Source: Monodelphis domestica
Lineage: Eukaryota > Chordata > Mammalia > Didelphimorphia > Didelphidae
Reading direction: 5' to 3'
Length of the DNA: 64,000 bases
NCBI RefSeq assembly: GCF_027887165.1
Contig: NC_077235.1
Location: forward strand, 5,463,378 to 5,527,377
Shown here piece after piece: positions 26,771 through 36,940 of this stretch. Each line of letters begins with the position of its first letter. Within the stretch, counting starts at the first letter, position 1. The translations under genes were made by a program, and so were the position numbers. Under the pieces are notes generated by a model. That model was not told the origin of the DNA, ran no database searches, and saw only the letters and a list, made by a program, of their open reading frames with translations.

Positions 26771-29700
26771 GCTTTCTTCCTTCCTCCCCCATCCCTTTCC
26801 TTCCTTCCTCCTTCTCTCCCTTCCTTCCTCCCTCTCTCCCTCCCTCCTCCTTTGCTTCCTTTCCTTCCCTCCCTTCCTTTCTTCTTTCCCTCCTTTCCTC
26901 CTCCCTTCCTTTCTTCTTTCCCTCCTTTCCTCCTCCCTTCCTTTCTTCTTTCCCTCCTTTCCTTCCCTCCTCTCTTCCTTCTTTCCCTTCTTCCTTCCCT
27001 CCTTTCTCTCTTCCCCCTTCCTTCTTTCCCTCCTTATTTCCTTCCCACCTCCATTCTTTCTTTCTTTCCTCCCTTCTTTCCTTCCCTCCTCCCTCCCTCC
27101 CTTCCTTTCTTCTTTCCCTCTTTATTTCCTTCCACCCTCCCTTCCCTCCTTTCTTCCTCCTTCCTTCCTCCCTCCTTTCCTTTCTTCTTTCCCTCCTTAT
27201 TTCCTTCCTCCTCCCTTCTTTCTTTCTTTCCTTCCTTCCTCCCTTCTCTCCCTCCCTCCCTCCCTTCTTTTCCTTCCCTCCTCCCTCCCTTCCTTTCTCC
27301 ACTCCTCTCTCCTTTCCTTCCTTCCTCCCCCTCCTTCCTCCTTCTTCCTTCCCTCCCTTCCTTCCCTCCTTCCTTCTTTCCCTCCTTATTTACTTCCCCT
27401 TCCCTTCTTTCTTTCCTCCCTTCCCTCCTTTCTCCCTCCCTCCCTTCTTTCCTTCCCTCCTCCCTCCCTCCCTTTCTTTCTTCTTTCCCTCTTTATTTCC
27501 TTCCACCCTCCCTTCCCTCCTTTCTTCCTCCTTCCTTCCTCCCTCCTTTCCCTCCTTATTTCCTTCCTCCTCCCTTCTTTCTTTCTTTCCTTCCTTCCTC
27601 CCTTCTCTCCCTCCCTCCCTCCCTTCTTTTCCTTCCCTCCTCCCTCCCTCCCTTCCTTCTTTCCTTCCTCCCTCCCTCCCTTTCCTTCCCTCTTCCCTCC
27701 CTTCCTTTCTCCACTCCTCTCTCCTTTCCTTCCTTCCTCCCCCCTCCTTCCTCCTTCTTCCTTCCCTCCCTCCCTTCCCTCCTTCCTTCTTTCCCTCCTT
27801 ATTTACTTCCCCTTCCCTTCTTTCTTTCTTTCTTTTCTCCCTCCCTCCCTTCTTTCCTTCCCTCCCCCCTCCCTTCCTTTCTCCACTCCTCTCTCCTTTC
27901 CTTCCTTCCTCCCCCCTCCTTCCTCCTTCTTCCTTCCCTCCCTCCCTTCCCTCCTTCCTTCTTTCCCTCCTTATTTACTTCCCCTTCCCTTCTTTCTTTC
28001 TTTCTTTTCTCCCTTCCTCCCTTCTTTCCTTCCCTCCTCCCTTCCTCCCTTCCTTTCCTTCCCTCCTCCCTCCCTTCCTTTCTTCTTTCCCTCTTTATTT
28101 CCTTCTACCCTCCCTTCCCTCCTTTCTTCCTCCTTCCTTCCTCCCTCCTTTCCTTTCTTCTTTCCCTCTTTATTTCCTTCCTCCTCCCTTCTTTCTTTCT
28201 TTCTTTCCTTCCTTCCTCCCTTCTCTCCCTCCCTCCCTCCCTTCTTTTCCTTCCCTCCTCCCTCCCTTCCTTTCTCCACTCCTCTCTCCTTTCCTTCCTT
28301 CCTCCCCCTCCTTCCTCCTTCTTCCTTCCCTCCCTTCCTTCCCTCCTTCCTTCTTTCCCTCCTTATTTACTTCCCCTTCCCTTCTTTCTTTCCTCCCTTC
28401 CCTCCTTTCTCCCTCCCTCCCTTCTTTCCTTCCCTCCTCCCTCCCTCCCTTTCTTTCTTCTTTCCCTCTTTATTTCCTTCCACCCTCCCTTCCCTCCTTT
28501 CTTCCTCCTTCCTTCCTCCCTCCTTTCCCTCCTTATTTCCTTCCTCCTCCCTTCTTTCTTTCTTTCCTTCCTTCCTCCCTTCTCTCCCTCCCTCCCTCCC
28601 TTCTTTTCCTTCCCTCCTCCCTCCCTCCCTTCCTTCTTTCCTTCCTCCCTCCCTCCCTTTCCTTCCCTCTTCCCTCCCTTCCTTTCTCCACTCCTCTCTC
28701 CTTTCCTTCCTTCCTCCCCCCTCCTTCCTCCTTCTTCCTTCCCTCCCTCCCTTCCCTCCTTCCTTCTTTCCCTCCTTATTTACTTCCCCTTCCCTTCTTT
28801 CTTTCTTTCTTTTCTCCCTCCCTCCCTTCTTTCCTTCCCTCCCCCCTCCCTTCCTTTCTCCACTCCTCTCTCCTTTCCTTCCTTCCTCCCCCTCCTTCCT
28901 CCTTCTTCCTTCCCTCCCTTCCTTCCCTCCTTCCTTCTTTCCCTCCTTATTTAATTCCCCTTCCCTTCTTTCTTTCTTTCCTCCCTTCCCTCCTTTCTCC
29001 CTCCCTCCCTTCTTTCCTTCCCTCCTCCCTCCCTCCCTTTCTTTCTTCTTTCCCTCTTTATTTCCTTCCACCCTCCCTTCCCTCCTTTCTTCCTCCTTCC
29101 TTCCTCCCTCCTTTCCTTTCTTCTTTCCCTCCTTATTTCCTTCCTCCTCCCTTCTTTCTTTCTTTCCTTCCTTCCTCCCTTCTCTCCCTCCCTCCCTCCT
29201 TTTCCTTCCCTCCTCCCTCCCTCCCTTCCTTCTTTCCTTCCTCCCTCCCTCCCTCCTTTCCTTCCCTCCCCCCTCCCTTCCTTTCTCCACTCCTCTCTCC
29301 TTTCCTTCCTTCCTCCCCCCTCCTTCCTCCTTCTTCCTTCCCTCCCTTCCTTCCTTCCTTCCTTCTTTCCCTCCTTATTTCCTTCCCCTCCCTTCTTTCT
29401 TTCTTTCCTCCCTTCTTTCCTTCACTCCCTCCCTCCCTTCTTTCCTTCCCTCCTCCCTCCCTCCCTTCCTTTCCTTCCCTCCTCCCTCCCTCCCTTCCTT
29501 TCTTCTTTCCCTCCTTATTTCCTTCCCCCTCCCTTCTTTCTTTCCTTCCTCCCTTCTCTCCCTCCCTCCCTTCTTTTCCTTCCCTTCTCCCTCCCTCCCT
29601 TCCTTTCTTCTTTCCTTCCTTATTTCCTTCCCCCTCACTTCTTTCTTTCTTTCCTTCCTTCCTCCCTTCTCTCCCTCCCTTCCTTCTTTCCTTCCTTCCT

Positions 29701-29855
29701 CCCTCCCTTCTTTCCTTCACTCCCTCCCTTTTCTTCCCTCCTCCCTCCCTTCCTTTCTTCTTTCCCTCCTTATTTCCTTCCCCCTCCTTTCTTTCTTTCC
29801 TTCCCTCTTCCCTCCCTCCCTCCCTTCCTCCTTTCCCTCCTTCCTTCCTTCCTCC
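26771..29855. repeat. 3.1 kb polypyrimidine/polypurine array with higher-order repeats
   Basis: The plus strand is almost only C and T. By my reading there is no G from 26855 to 29860, and A occurs only in rare markers such as TTATTT, CCACCC and CTCCACTCC. These markers recur in register: TTATTT at 27386/28363, 27493/28470, 27556/28533 and 27799/28776 are all 977 bp apart. 'tccactcc' falls at 27298/28275/29286, and 27710/28687 and 27882/28859. This shows two full and one partial copy of a ~1 kb unit. Plus-strand frames of 759-1123 codons here are composition artefacts: the strand almost cannot form stop codons. Such tracts can form triplex DNA (known); assembly collapse is possible. Confidence 0.95.
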
Positions 29856-29895
29856 ATATTGCTTCTTGTATCCCAGTGCCTAGCACAGCATTGCT
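29856..29895 (+). mobile_element. L2 terminal fragment downstream of the array
   Basis: 'gtatcccagtgcctagcaca' continues the L2 that stops at 26770. Confidence 0.5.
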
Positions 29896-30256
29896 CATGC
29901 TGTATGACAGAATCCCAGAATTTCCAAGATGGAACTCAGGAGTCATTCAGGGTAACCCATGCTGGGATGAGAGTCCTTTCTCCAGTGTCCCGTGCCCGCC
30001 CTCATCTAGGTACCGATGTGCATCTGGAGCCACCTTTACCACAGGAAGATCCTCACACTAATGAGAGAAGAGCTGGGAGCCAGTTCTGAACAGGAGGGCA
30101 GTATGCAAGGAAGGGGGGTCTCTTGCCTAGCAGCTGCTCTGCAGGAAAAGGGCTGGAATGGTGCTCAGGGAGGAAGGGCCTTTAAGCCAGGCGGTGCCAG
30201 CTTTACCTGAGCTGTCACATAGAAGAAGGCAGAAGAGTGCGGGGGAGAGTTGCAGA

Positions 30257-30386
30257 GAGGCAGAAGAGCAGTAAGGGCTAGGCAAATGAAGTTAAGTGAC
30301 TTGTCCAGACTCACACAGCTAGGAAGAGTCTGAAACCAGATGTCTCCAGGCCTGGCTCTCTTCCCACTGAGCCACCTAGCTTCCCC
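30257..30386 (-). mobile_element. SINE-A
   Basis: Reversed: 'agtaagggctaggcaaatga', CORE, 'ccactgagccacctagcttc'. Confidence 0.75.
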
Positions 30387-31369
30387 TCCTTTTAAAGAAA
30401 GAAGACATTCTCTCATCTTGGCTGGGTTCCCCTGTGATATGTCCTTGTACCCCCAAAGTGAGGGTGGCCTTAAGTTCGTGAAGGCGAGCCAGCCAGCACA
30501 GGAAGATTGCTGTAATGTTTGAGGCCACATCGGTGAGCCAAGGCCAGGAGGCGCCTCACCCCTTTCTAGGCTCCTGCCTCTTGCATGGGTGCAGGCAATG
30601 AAATATGCTGCTGGGAAGCACTGAGGCTGCCTGCACAGGGCTGGCTAAAGAAGTTCTGCTTGATTTAGAAGAAGTGGCTCAAATTTGAGAGAGAACAGCC
30701 TAGTAATGGTGCTCAGCTTGGTAATCCCAGGACAATCTGGAGGGATGCCAGCTCTCTGTCTAGCCTAGTCCAGCCACCACCACTTTACCAACTGAGGCAC
30801 AGAGAAGGAAAGAGGCTGCTACCCCAGGCCACTGGGGGAGTGAAAAGCTCCCCCCCACACACACACTCTGCTTGCTAGTCTCACTGATCTCCCAACAGCT
30901 CCAAGTGCCAAGGAGGCGTCTGTGTCAGTGCCACTGCCTTCTTCCCCTTTGGGAGCTCCTTCCTTATGCCCCCGGGGCACCAGCACAGCCTTGGGGCCTC
31001 CTGGACATACCAGCTCCCCCCCCCCAAGTGTCCAGCCTATTTCCATTCTGTCAGTACCAATGACAGCCTGATTCAATGGCTGCTCCCCTATAGACCCTGA
31101 AGGGCCAAACTCCTTCCCTGTGCCTCAGTTTCCAAGACTGTCCTTTCCTTCACAGCTTCTTCCCAGCTTCCCCCTCTGCCCCATCTCTGGCTCAATTGAA
31201 TGTTCTTGCTCTGCCCTAGGGGCTGGGGGGGTGGGGGGGGGCAAGGCCAAACAGTCCCTTCCCTGGCCCTGGCCCAGCCCTCTGTGGTGGAAGGAAGACT
31301 GGGGGCAGCCGCTGGAACCCGAAGGGTGGCAGGTGTGCTTAGGGCAACTTTGTCCCCTCTGGAGCTGTC
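30387..31369. other. no recognised feature upstream of the CpG island
   Basis: A weak MIR-like piece near 30785-30835; otherwise unique-looking, with G and C runs. Confidence 0.35.
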
Positions 31370-32235
31370 CAAAGTGCACGGGCCGTGGGCTCCCCTCTCC
31401 CAGAGGCCCCAGCCTCTAACTGTTCCGCTGGTTGGGGGTGCAATTCGAGCGGCCTCCGAGGTCCTCGGGTCCCCTGGAGCGGCTGGTGGCCTCCGTCCCC
31501 TCTGACTGTGAGGGCTACACCGGCAAGGCGCGGCGCCGCTACCTCTCCCTTCCCCAGCCTCCGTTTCCTCACCTGTCAGAGGAGGAGTTCGGCCTGCACA
31601 GCCCCGAAGGAAGTTCCAAATCGCTCCCCACCACGCCCCCCTCCTTCGGGCCACCAGGAACGGGGCCCAAGAGTTGAACCTCGGACTCCGGGGGGAGGGA
31701 GCCGGGCCAGGGCAGGGACCGGAGGCGTCGAGTGGGCTGGGCGTTCTCTAGTGGGAGCCCGGGGCGCAGCGGAGGGGAGACGAGCCCCTGCCCTGGGCCC
31801 GGCCATGGGGGGGTGGCCGGGGGGCAGGCAGGCGGCGCTGTCAGCCCGCAGAGTTCCCTCTTACCCTGGAGGCTGGCAGGCTCAAAGGCAGGAACTTGCC
31901 AGGCTCGGACGGGGCTGGGCTCGCAGCCGCCGCTGGCGCCGCCGCCGCCTGGGGTCGGCCTGTCGGGGATCCGTCTGGGGTCTGTCTGGGCGCGGGGAGC
32001 TCCGCGGTCAAGTTCTCCAGGAGGGAGGGCTGGGCCGAGTTGCTCTGCGCTCTGCCGCTGACCACCGGGGAAGGGGCGGGCTGGCCACGCGGCTCCTTTA
32101 GCTAAGAGGGAAAGAGTCCGCCCACCTCCCGAGGGTCACTGACGCAGGCTCCTCCCGCCTCCGCCCACGTCTGCCCGCCCAGGGGGCCCCCAAGCCGGAT
32201 TCTCCCCTTCTCTCTGCTCTCGGCAGCCCAGCCCG
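31370..32235. promoter_or_regulatory. CpG island, candidate LHFPL1 promoter
   Basis: This is the only long GC-rich, CpG-dense block in the window. It contains Sp1-type GC boxes (ggggcggg near 32072) and a GC-rich C-box run near 32150-32180. Open frames on both strands are compositional and match nothing I know. It lies 7.4-8.3 kb upstream of the LHFPL1 start codon, a normal place for the non-coding first exon of this family. It could instead serve an unseen plus-strand transcript. Confidence 0.55.
31865..31960 (-). other. candidate non-coding first exon of LHFPL1 (3' end only)
   Basis: On the minus strand inside the CpG island a good splice donor (cctccagg|gtaagagg) falls at 31865/31864. It is nearly the same as the donor used by the middle coding exon. 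The 5' boundary given is arbitrary. The donor is seen; its use is inferred. Confidence 0.3.
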
Positions 32236-32289
32236 CTGCCTTGACAATAATAGTTCTTATGGCAGCTGATCGATCTGGACTTGGAAGCC

Positions 32290-32960
32290 GCCTTCACACT
32301 CATCTGACAGAGGAGGAAACTGAGGCCCTGAGAGACTACAGGGCAAAGGCAGCATTTGAACCCAGGTCTCCCAGGAATGGAGGTCTAGAATAAGGAAGGC
32401 CCTTAAAGGCCAGCTAGTCCAACCAGTTGGAATGAGATTTCTCTCACATATCTGCAGCTCTGGAGATGGAAAGGGTCTGTTTTTCCCTCTCATTTCCCAA
32501 AGGAAGAACCTGAGGCTCAGGGAGGTGAAGTGAAGGGGCCATGGATGAGGGGAGCTCTCTCCAAAAGCAGCAGCAGCAGCAGCAGCACTTGAACCCCAGA
32601 CTGGACCTTGGGCAGTTTTCTTACCCTCTCTGGGCATTTGCTTCCCTCCAGGGGTTAGAGGCCCCCAGCTGATTTGAACCCAAGTCCTCTTGACCCCAAC
32701 ATCCAGCAGTCTTTCCACTGTGCTAAATTCCAAAGGCTTCTCTCAGAATGGGTTTGGGAGGTGGAAGCCCAAGTCTTAATATCTTCATTGTACAAGGAAG
32801 GAAACTAAGGCCTAGAGAGAGGTCCTTCTAGTCCACCCTTTCATTTGACAGATGAGGAAATTAAGGCCCAGAGAGGGTCACAGAGCTAGTAAGTGACTGA
32901 GTCTGAATTTGAACTCAGGTCCTCCAACTCTAACTAAATATACCTTACCAAATCTGGGCC
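32290..32960 (-). mobile_element. cluster of reversed MIR-type SINE segments
   Basis: 'gaggaaactgaggccctgag' near 32310, 'cctgaggctcagggaggtga' near 32510 and 'gatgaggaaattaaggccca' near 32851. A (CAG)7 run lies at 32566-32586. Confidence 0.6.
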
Positions 32961-33259
32961 CAGAAAACTATTCAGTCAATGGTCACTTTCCCATGGTGAG
33001 CGACAGGGTGTACCGAGTGGGGTATGGAGGTGGAGGGCAAGGCTGAGGGCAAACTGCAGCACCTGGAGAAGTGTCAAAGGTTACTCAGGCCCCAAATAAA
33101 GCATCTGATCGGACTCCCAGATGTTACTGCTCAGCCTGACTGAAATCGGGCCCAAGGTTGAGCCCAAGTGGAGGGAAGGCTGCCTTCTGCAGAGCTCTGG
33201 GGCTTTTACCCACTTGGAACTGGCCAGCAGGAGGCAGCATGGAATAGGAGCCCCACGGG

Positions 33260-33380
33260 TGGGAGAAATCTCAGCCCTTCTCAGCTCCAAATGACAGAGG
33301 ATGATGCTGAGGCCTAGAGAGTGCGCAGAGCCCAAGCTAGGAAGGCAGAATTTGAATCCAAATCCTCTGGCTCCAGGGCA
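33260..33380 (-). mobile_element. MIR fragment
   Basis: Contains 'gaggatgatgctgaggccta' and 'gcagaatttgaatccaaatc'. Confidence 0.45.
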
Positions 33381-33684
33381 GCTAGAGGATATATGGCCTA
33401 CCTAGAAGCAGGAGGACTAGGAACTTCCTCGGGCCATGCAGGACTGAGCCGCCATCCTGGAGGGCACGAACCTGGCCAGGACAAAGAGCCTGTTTCCTTG
33501 GTATCTGGGAGACCAAAGGTTCAAGCCTCTTTGGGCATCAGCTCCGCCAGCCCACACTCCCCCTTTTCTGGTGCCCACACCGCCGTCTTCTGAGCCAACC
33601 TTGATTACAGACTGAGAGCATTTCCTGCCCCGATTTACTCAGCTAGAAAGTTGTTCATTCCACCTCCCGATATTTTCTCTTGGG

Positions 33685-34150
33685 GCATCTAGGCAGCACA
33701 GTGGGCAGAGCGGGTAGGACAAATAGAGACACAAACTCTTAAGTCACGAGGCTGTTAGCAGCTTTATTATAGCAAGGTCAGGAGAGGAAAATGGAGGAAG
33801 GAGATGAAGCAACCCCCCCCCAGCATCCTGCTGGGCCTCACCTTATAAGCCGTTGCCATCACCCACTAGCTCTCCTACCTCACCCCCCCCAGGAACCAAT
33901 CACAGTTCCTCAGTTAGCCTGGCATCATTGGGGGGGGGGAGGCAGTGCCTGTGGGATCAATTCCCTGGTCACTGATTGACCCAAATTCAGAACAAATGTA
34001 AGGGAAGTCCAAACCTCTGCTCAAATCAAAATACAAATTGCTCTGGGCTTAGTCAGGAAGACCCAAGTTCAAATCCAGCTTCAGACATTCCCTAGTCACT
34101 GAACCTCTGTCTCAGTTTCCTCAACTGTAAAATGGGGATAATGCTAGTAT
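33685..34150 (+). mobile_element. SINE-B split by an LTR
   Basis: The head 'ctaggcagcacagtgggcag' ends at about 33711. The body resumes at about 34040: 'gctctgggcttagtcaggaa', then CORE and 'caactgtaaaatggggataa'. Confidence 0.65.
33712..34035 (-). mobile_element. endogenous retrovirus solo LTR fossil, copy B
   Basis: It aligns with the copy at 3612-3990, with the same order of parts: TATA-like box (plus-strand ttataag at 33843-33849), AATAAA (plus-strand tttatt at 33763-33768), short U5. It sits inside a SINE-B. Family not assigned; an old, degraded solo copy. Confidence 0.55.
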
Positions 34151-34159
34151 CTACTTCTC

Positions 34160-34250
34160 AGGGTTCTTGTTCATTCATTCATAAACATTTGTTAAGTGCC
34201 TACTATGTGCCAGGCACTGTGCTAAGCTCTGGGGATAGAAAAAGAGGGAA
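34160..34250 (-). mobile_element. L2 LINE 3' end
   Basis: 'gtgcctactatgtgccaggc' preceded by 'attcattcat', the reversed L2 terminus. Confidence 0.65.
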
Positions 34251-34329
34251 AATATGATCCTTGTCTTCCAGGAAGATCAAATGGGATAATATTTGTTAAG
34301 CATTGATCATAGTGCCTTCCTTTCCCCTT

Positions 34330-34560
34330 CTCTCCACTCATATAATCTCCAGACTTGGTCAGGTCCTCATCACCTCTTGCCTAGGCTACTGTCCGACCCT
34401 CCTTAATGGCCTCTTTGGCTCCAGGCTCTGTTCTCTTCAGTTCAGCCTCCACACAGCTGTTAAAACTTCCCTACAGCATATCTCTGATCCAGCCACTGGT
34501 GACTTCAAGCTTGTGGCTCGTGGTGGTTCCTGTGATGAAATCTGAACCCCCCCACTTGAC
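34330..34560 (+). mobile_element. L2 LINE fragment
   Basis: Contains 'aggtcctcatcacctcttgc' and 'ttcagttcagcctccacaca'. Confidence 0.6.
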
Positions 34561-34799
34561 ATTTAGCACTCCTCCAACTGAAATGTAATAATATTGACAC
34601 TCTTTTGAAGGGCTTGCTACCCACTCTCCACCTACTCCTCCCATCAATAGATAGAAGCCTCTGACAAAGAAGTGCTATTAAGCTCCTCCGTATCTCCAGC
34701 CCAGCACCTCTCAGTGGGAGGTGGGAGTTTTGCCTGGTTCAGTGTCATTCCTCTGAAGATATAGTTGACCACTGCATTGACTCCACAGTCTTTCCAGAG

Positions 34800-34950
34800 A
34801 GGCAGAGCCAAGATGGCAGCTTAGTAGCAGCGAACGTTGAAGCCACTCTGAGAATCCTTCCAAATTGTACTCCTAGTGCTATTCATAACACTTTGCATCA
34901 GTTCATTGGATTCTTCCAAAGTTTCTCTGATTTGTATTAAAATAATATTC
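34800..34950 (+). mobile_element. possible L1 5' UTR fragment
   Basis: 'ggcagagccaagatggcagc' resembles the start of mammalian L1 5' UTRs. Weak call. Confidence 0.3.
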
Positions 34951-34952
34951 CC

Positions 34953-35194
34953 CTGGGCAGCTAGGTGGAGAGAGCAGTGGGCTTGGAATCAGGCAGATTA
35001 CCTGAGTTGAGATCTGGCCTCAGACATTGACTAGGTGTGTGACTCTGCGCCAATCACTTACCTCTATTTGCCTCAATGTCCTCATTTGTCAAATGAGCTG
35101 GAGAAGGAAATGGGCAACCACCTCAGGATCTTTGCCAAGAAAACTCCAAATGGGGTCACAAAGAACTGGACATGACTGGAAAACAACTGAACAG
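34953..35194 (+). mobile_element. SINE-B (MAR1-like), full length
   Basis: Head 'gggcagctaggtggagagag', CORE, and tail 'aagaactggacatgactgga'. Confidence 0.85.
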
Positions 35195-35198
35195 TGGC

Positions 35199-35545
35199 AT
35201 GCCATTCCATTCATGAAGCATTGGCCAATTTGTGGCCATCATCTTTGTTTCCAATTCTTTCCTACAATAAAAAGGGCTGCTATAAATATTTGGGTACATA
35301 TGGAACATTTTTCCTGTCTCTGAATTCCATGGAGGTATGTGCTGAGTAGTAAAATCACTTGGTCAAGGGGTACGTACAATTCTAGCGACTTTTCTGGGCT
35401 GACTTCAAATTGTTTCCTCGAACAGTTAAGCCAGCTCCCAGTTCCACCAGCAAGTGTTCCTGTGTGCCAACCTTTCTCCAAGCCCTCCAGCATTAGCCCT
35501 TTTTGCCACTTGTATGTTCGCCAATCCAAGGGGTGGGACTCGTCC
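35199..35545 (-). mobile_element. L1 LINE, end of ORF2
   Basis: The minus-strand translation contains the L1 ORF2 C-terminal text CTQIFIAALFIVGKNWKQR and, before it, a VPLDQVILLLSTYLHGI block (compare IPFDPAIPLLGIYP). Truncated, not functional. Confidence 0.75.
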
Positions 35546-35569
35546 TACTTTTCCCAACTGATTTCACTT

Positions 35570-35790
35570 TCTGCATTCTACATTCCAGTCAACCTGGCTG
35601 CCTGCACACTTCCTGTACATGCCATTTGCTCTCCTACCTCTCTGAGCTGGCACGGGCTGTCCCTCTTATCTGGGGTGCTGGTCCACCTCATTTTGGTCTG
35701 TGGAGAGTCCTAATTTCTTTTAGCCTCTCTTCATCTGCTACCTAATACAAAAGACCTTCCTGATGCCCCTCCCTTCTGCTCTGTCTCTCT
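35570..35790 (+). mobile_element. L2 LINE fragment
   Basis: L2-like pyrimidine-rich 3' region ('cttcctgtacatgccatttg', 'aaaagaccttcctgatgccc'). Confidence 0.45.
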
Positions 35791-35809
35791 CCCTCAACTT
35801 CTGTTTCTA

Positions 35810-36010
35810 TGGGATACTGCAGAGTATCCTGGAGAGAGAGCTGGCTGGGGAGTCAGAAAAACCTGAATTCAGGTCCCACCTCACACATATGGTCAATGTC
35901 ATCTTGGGCAAATCCCTTAATGCCTCGACACTCTGGACAACTCTCTAGAGCTGTCAATCGCAGGGAAGTTACCAGCTGGCACTGGGAGGGGGGCTTTCCT
36001 TATCTGGGAG
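35810..36010 (+). mobile_element. MIR/CORE-SINE
   Basis: 'gctggctggggagtcagaaa', 'acctgaattcaggtcccacc' and a degraded CORE ('catcttgggcaaatccctta'). Confidence 0.55.
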
Positions 36011-36030
36011 TTCAAAGAAGTCACAGAGCT

Positions 36031-36105
36031 CAGATAGACAGACAGACAGACAGATGGACAGACATACGGATGGACGGACAGATGAATAGACAGACAGATA
36101 CATAG

Positions 36106-36156
<51 letters not shown>

Positions 36157-36324
36157 GATGGATAGATTGATAGATAGAGATGGATAGATGGATGGATGAA
36201 TAGATAGATAGATGGGTGGATGGATGGGTGGATAGATAGATAGATAGATGATAGATGGATGGATGGATAGACAGATAGATGGATAGATAGATAGGCAGAT
36301 AGATAGATGATGGATGGATGGATA

Positions 36325-36374
<50 letters not shown>
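36031..36374. repeat. GACA/GATA/GATG tract ending in (GA)n
   Basis: Ordered blocks: (GACA)n 36033-36110, (GATA)n 36105-36155, mixed GATA/GATG to about 36330, and (GA)n 36331-36372. Confidence 0.95.
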
Positions 36375-36394
36375 TAAGATCCCTTTTAAGTCTA

Positions 36395-36500
36395 CTTATA
36401 TATTATATCTTCTCAGTAGTATGGATGTTCCTTGAATGCAAGCCCTGTTTTGTTCTATCTATCCCTAACACTTAGCACACAGTAGGCAACACTACTTGTT
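36395..36500 (+). mobile_element. L2 LINE terminus
   Basis: 'tggatgttccttgaatgcaa' then 'ctaacacttagcacacagta'. Confidence 0.5.
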
Positions 36501-36569
36501 GGAATACCCTCTAGGCATTGAAGAACTTTCCTCTCCATTATCTCATTGGATTTTCCAATAACTCTGGAT

Positions 36570-36940
36570 AGGAGGGAGATAGGCACGCAAGGATTTGGAT
36601 CAGAGATTATAGCTGGACCTTAGAAATCATCTAGTAGGAAATTGAGGCCCCGAAACCTCAAGTGATTTGATCACACGAGTTGGTCATTGCCCTTTGTACT
36701 TGAAGAGAAACAAATGATGTCATTGGTGATGGTTTTTGACTTTCACAGAAACTGAATTGCAGAGAGGCAAACTTCCCCCAAATCATCAGCCTCGCTCTCT
36801 CTTCTATAGTCTTGGAAGTCCAGTGGCAAGACAAAAGTTGGGATGACTGCCAATGGCCTGGGATGGCAATGGATGATGGCCCTTTTACTATCTGACCAAG
36901 CTCTAAGCACTCCACAGTGCCTTCTTCAGCTGACTTCTTG
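36570..36940 (-). mobile_element. MIR fragment and a marsupial dispersed repeat
   Basis: A reversed MIR-like piece to 36670. It is followed by an element whose minus strand reads 'aatgacatcatttgtttctc' and 'ccactggacttccaagacta', shared in part with 51575-51715. Family name not asserted. Confidence 0.5.

Noticed and set aside
26675-30089. Three very long plus-strand open frames rich in P, S, L and F
   Set aside because: They arise from a C/T-only tract with almost no possible stop codons; no start context, domain or codon signal.
31385-32101. 238-codon open frame in the CpG island
   Set aside because: GC-rich islands give long frames by chance; other frames on both strands are open too and nothing resembles a known protein.
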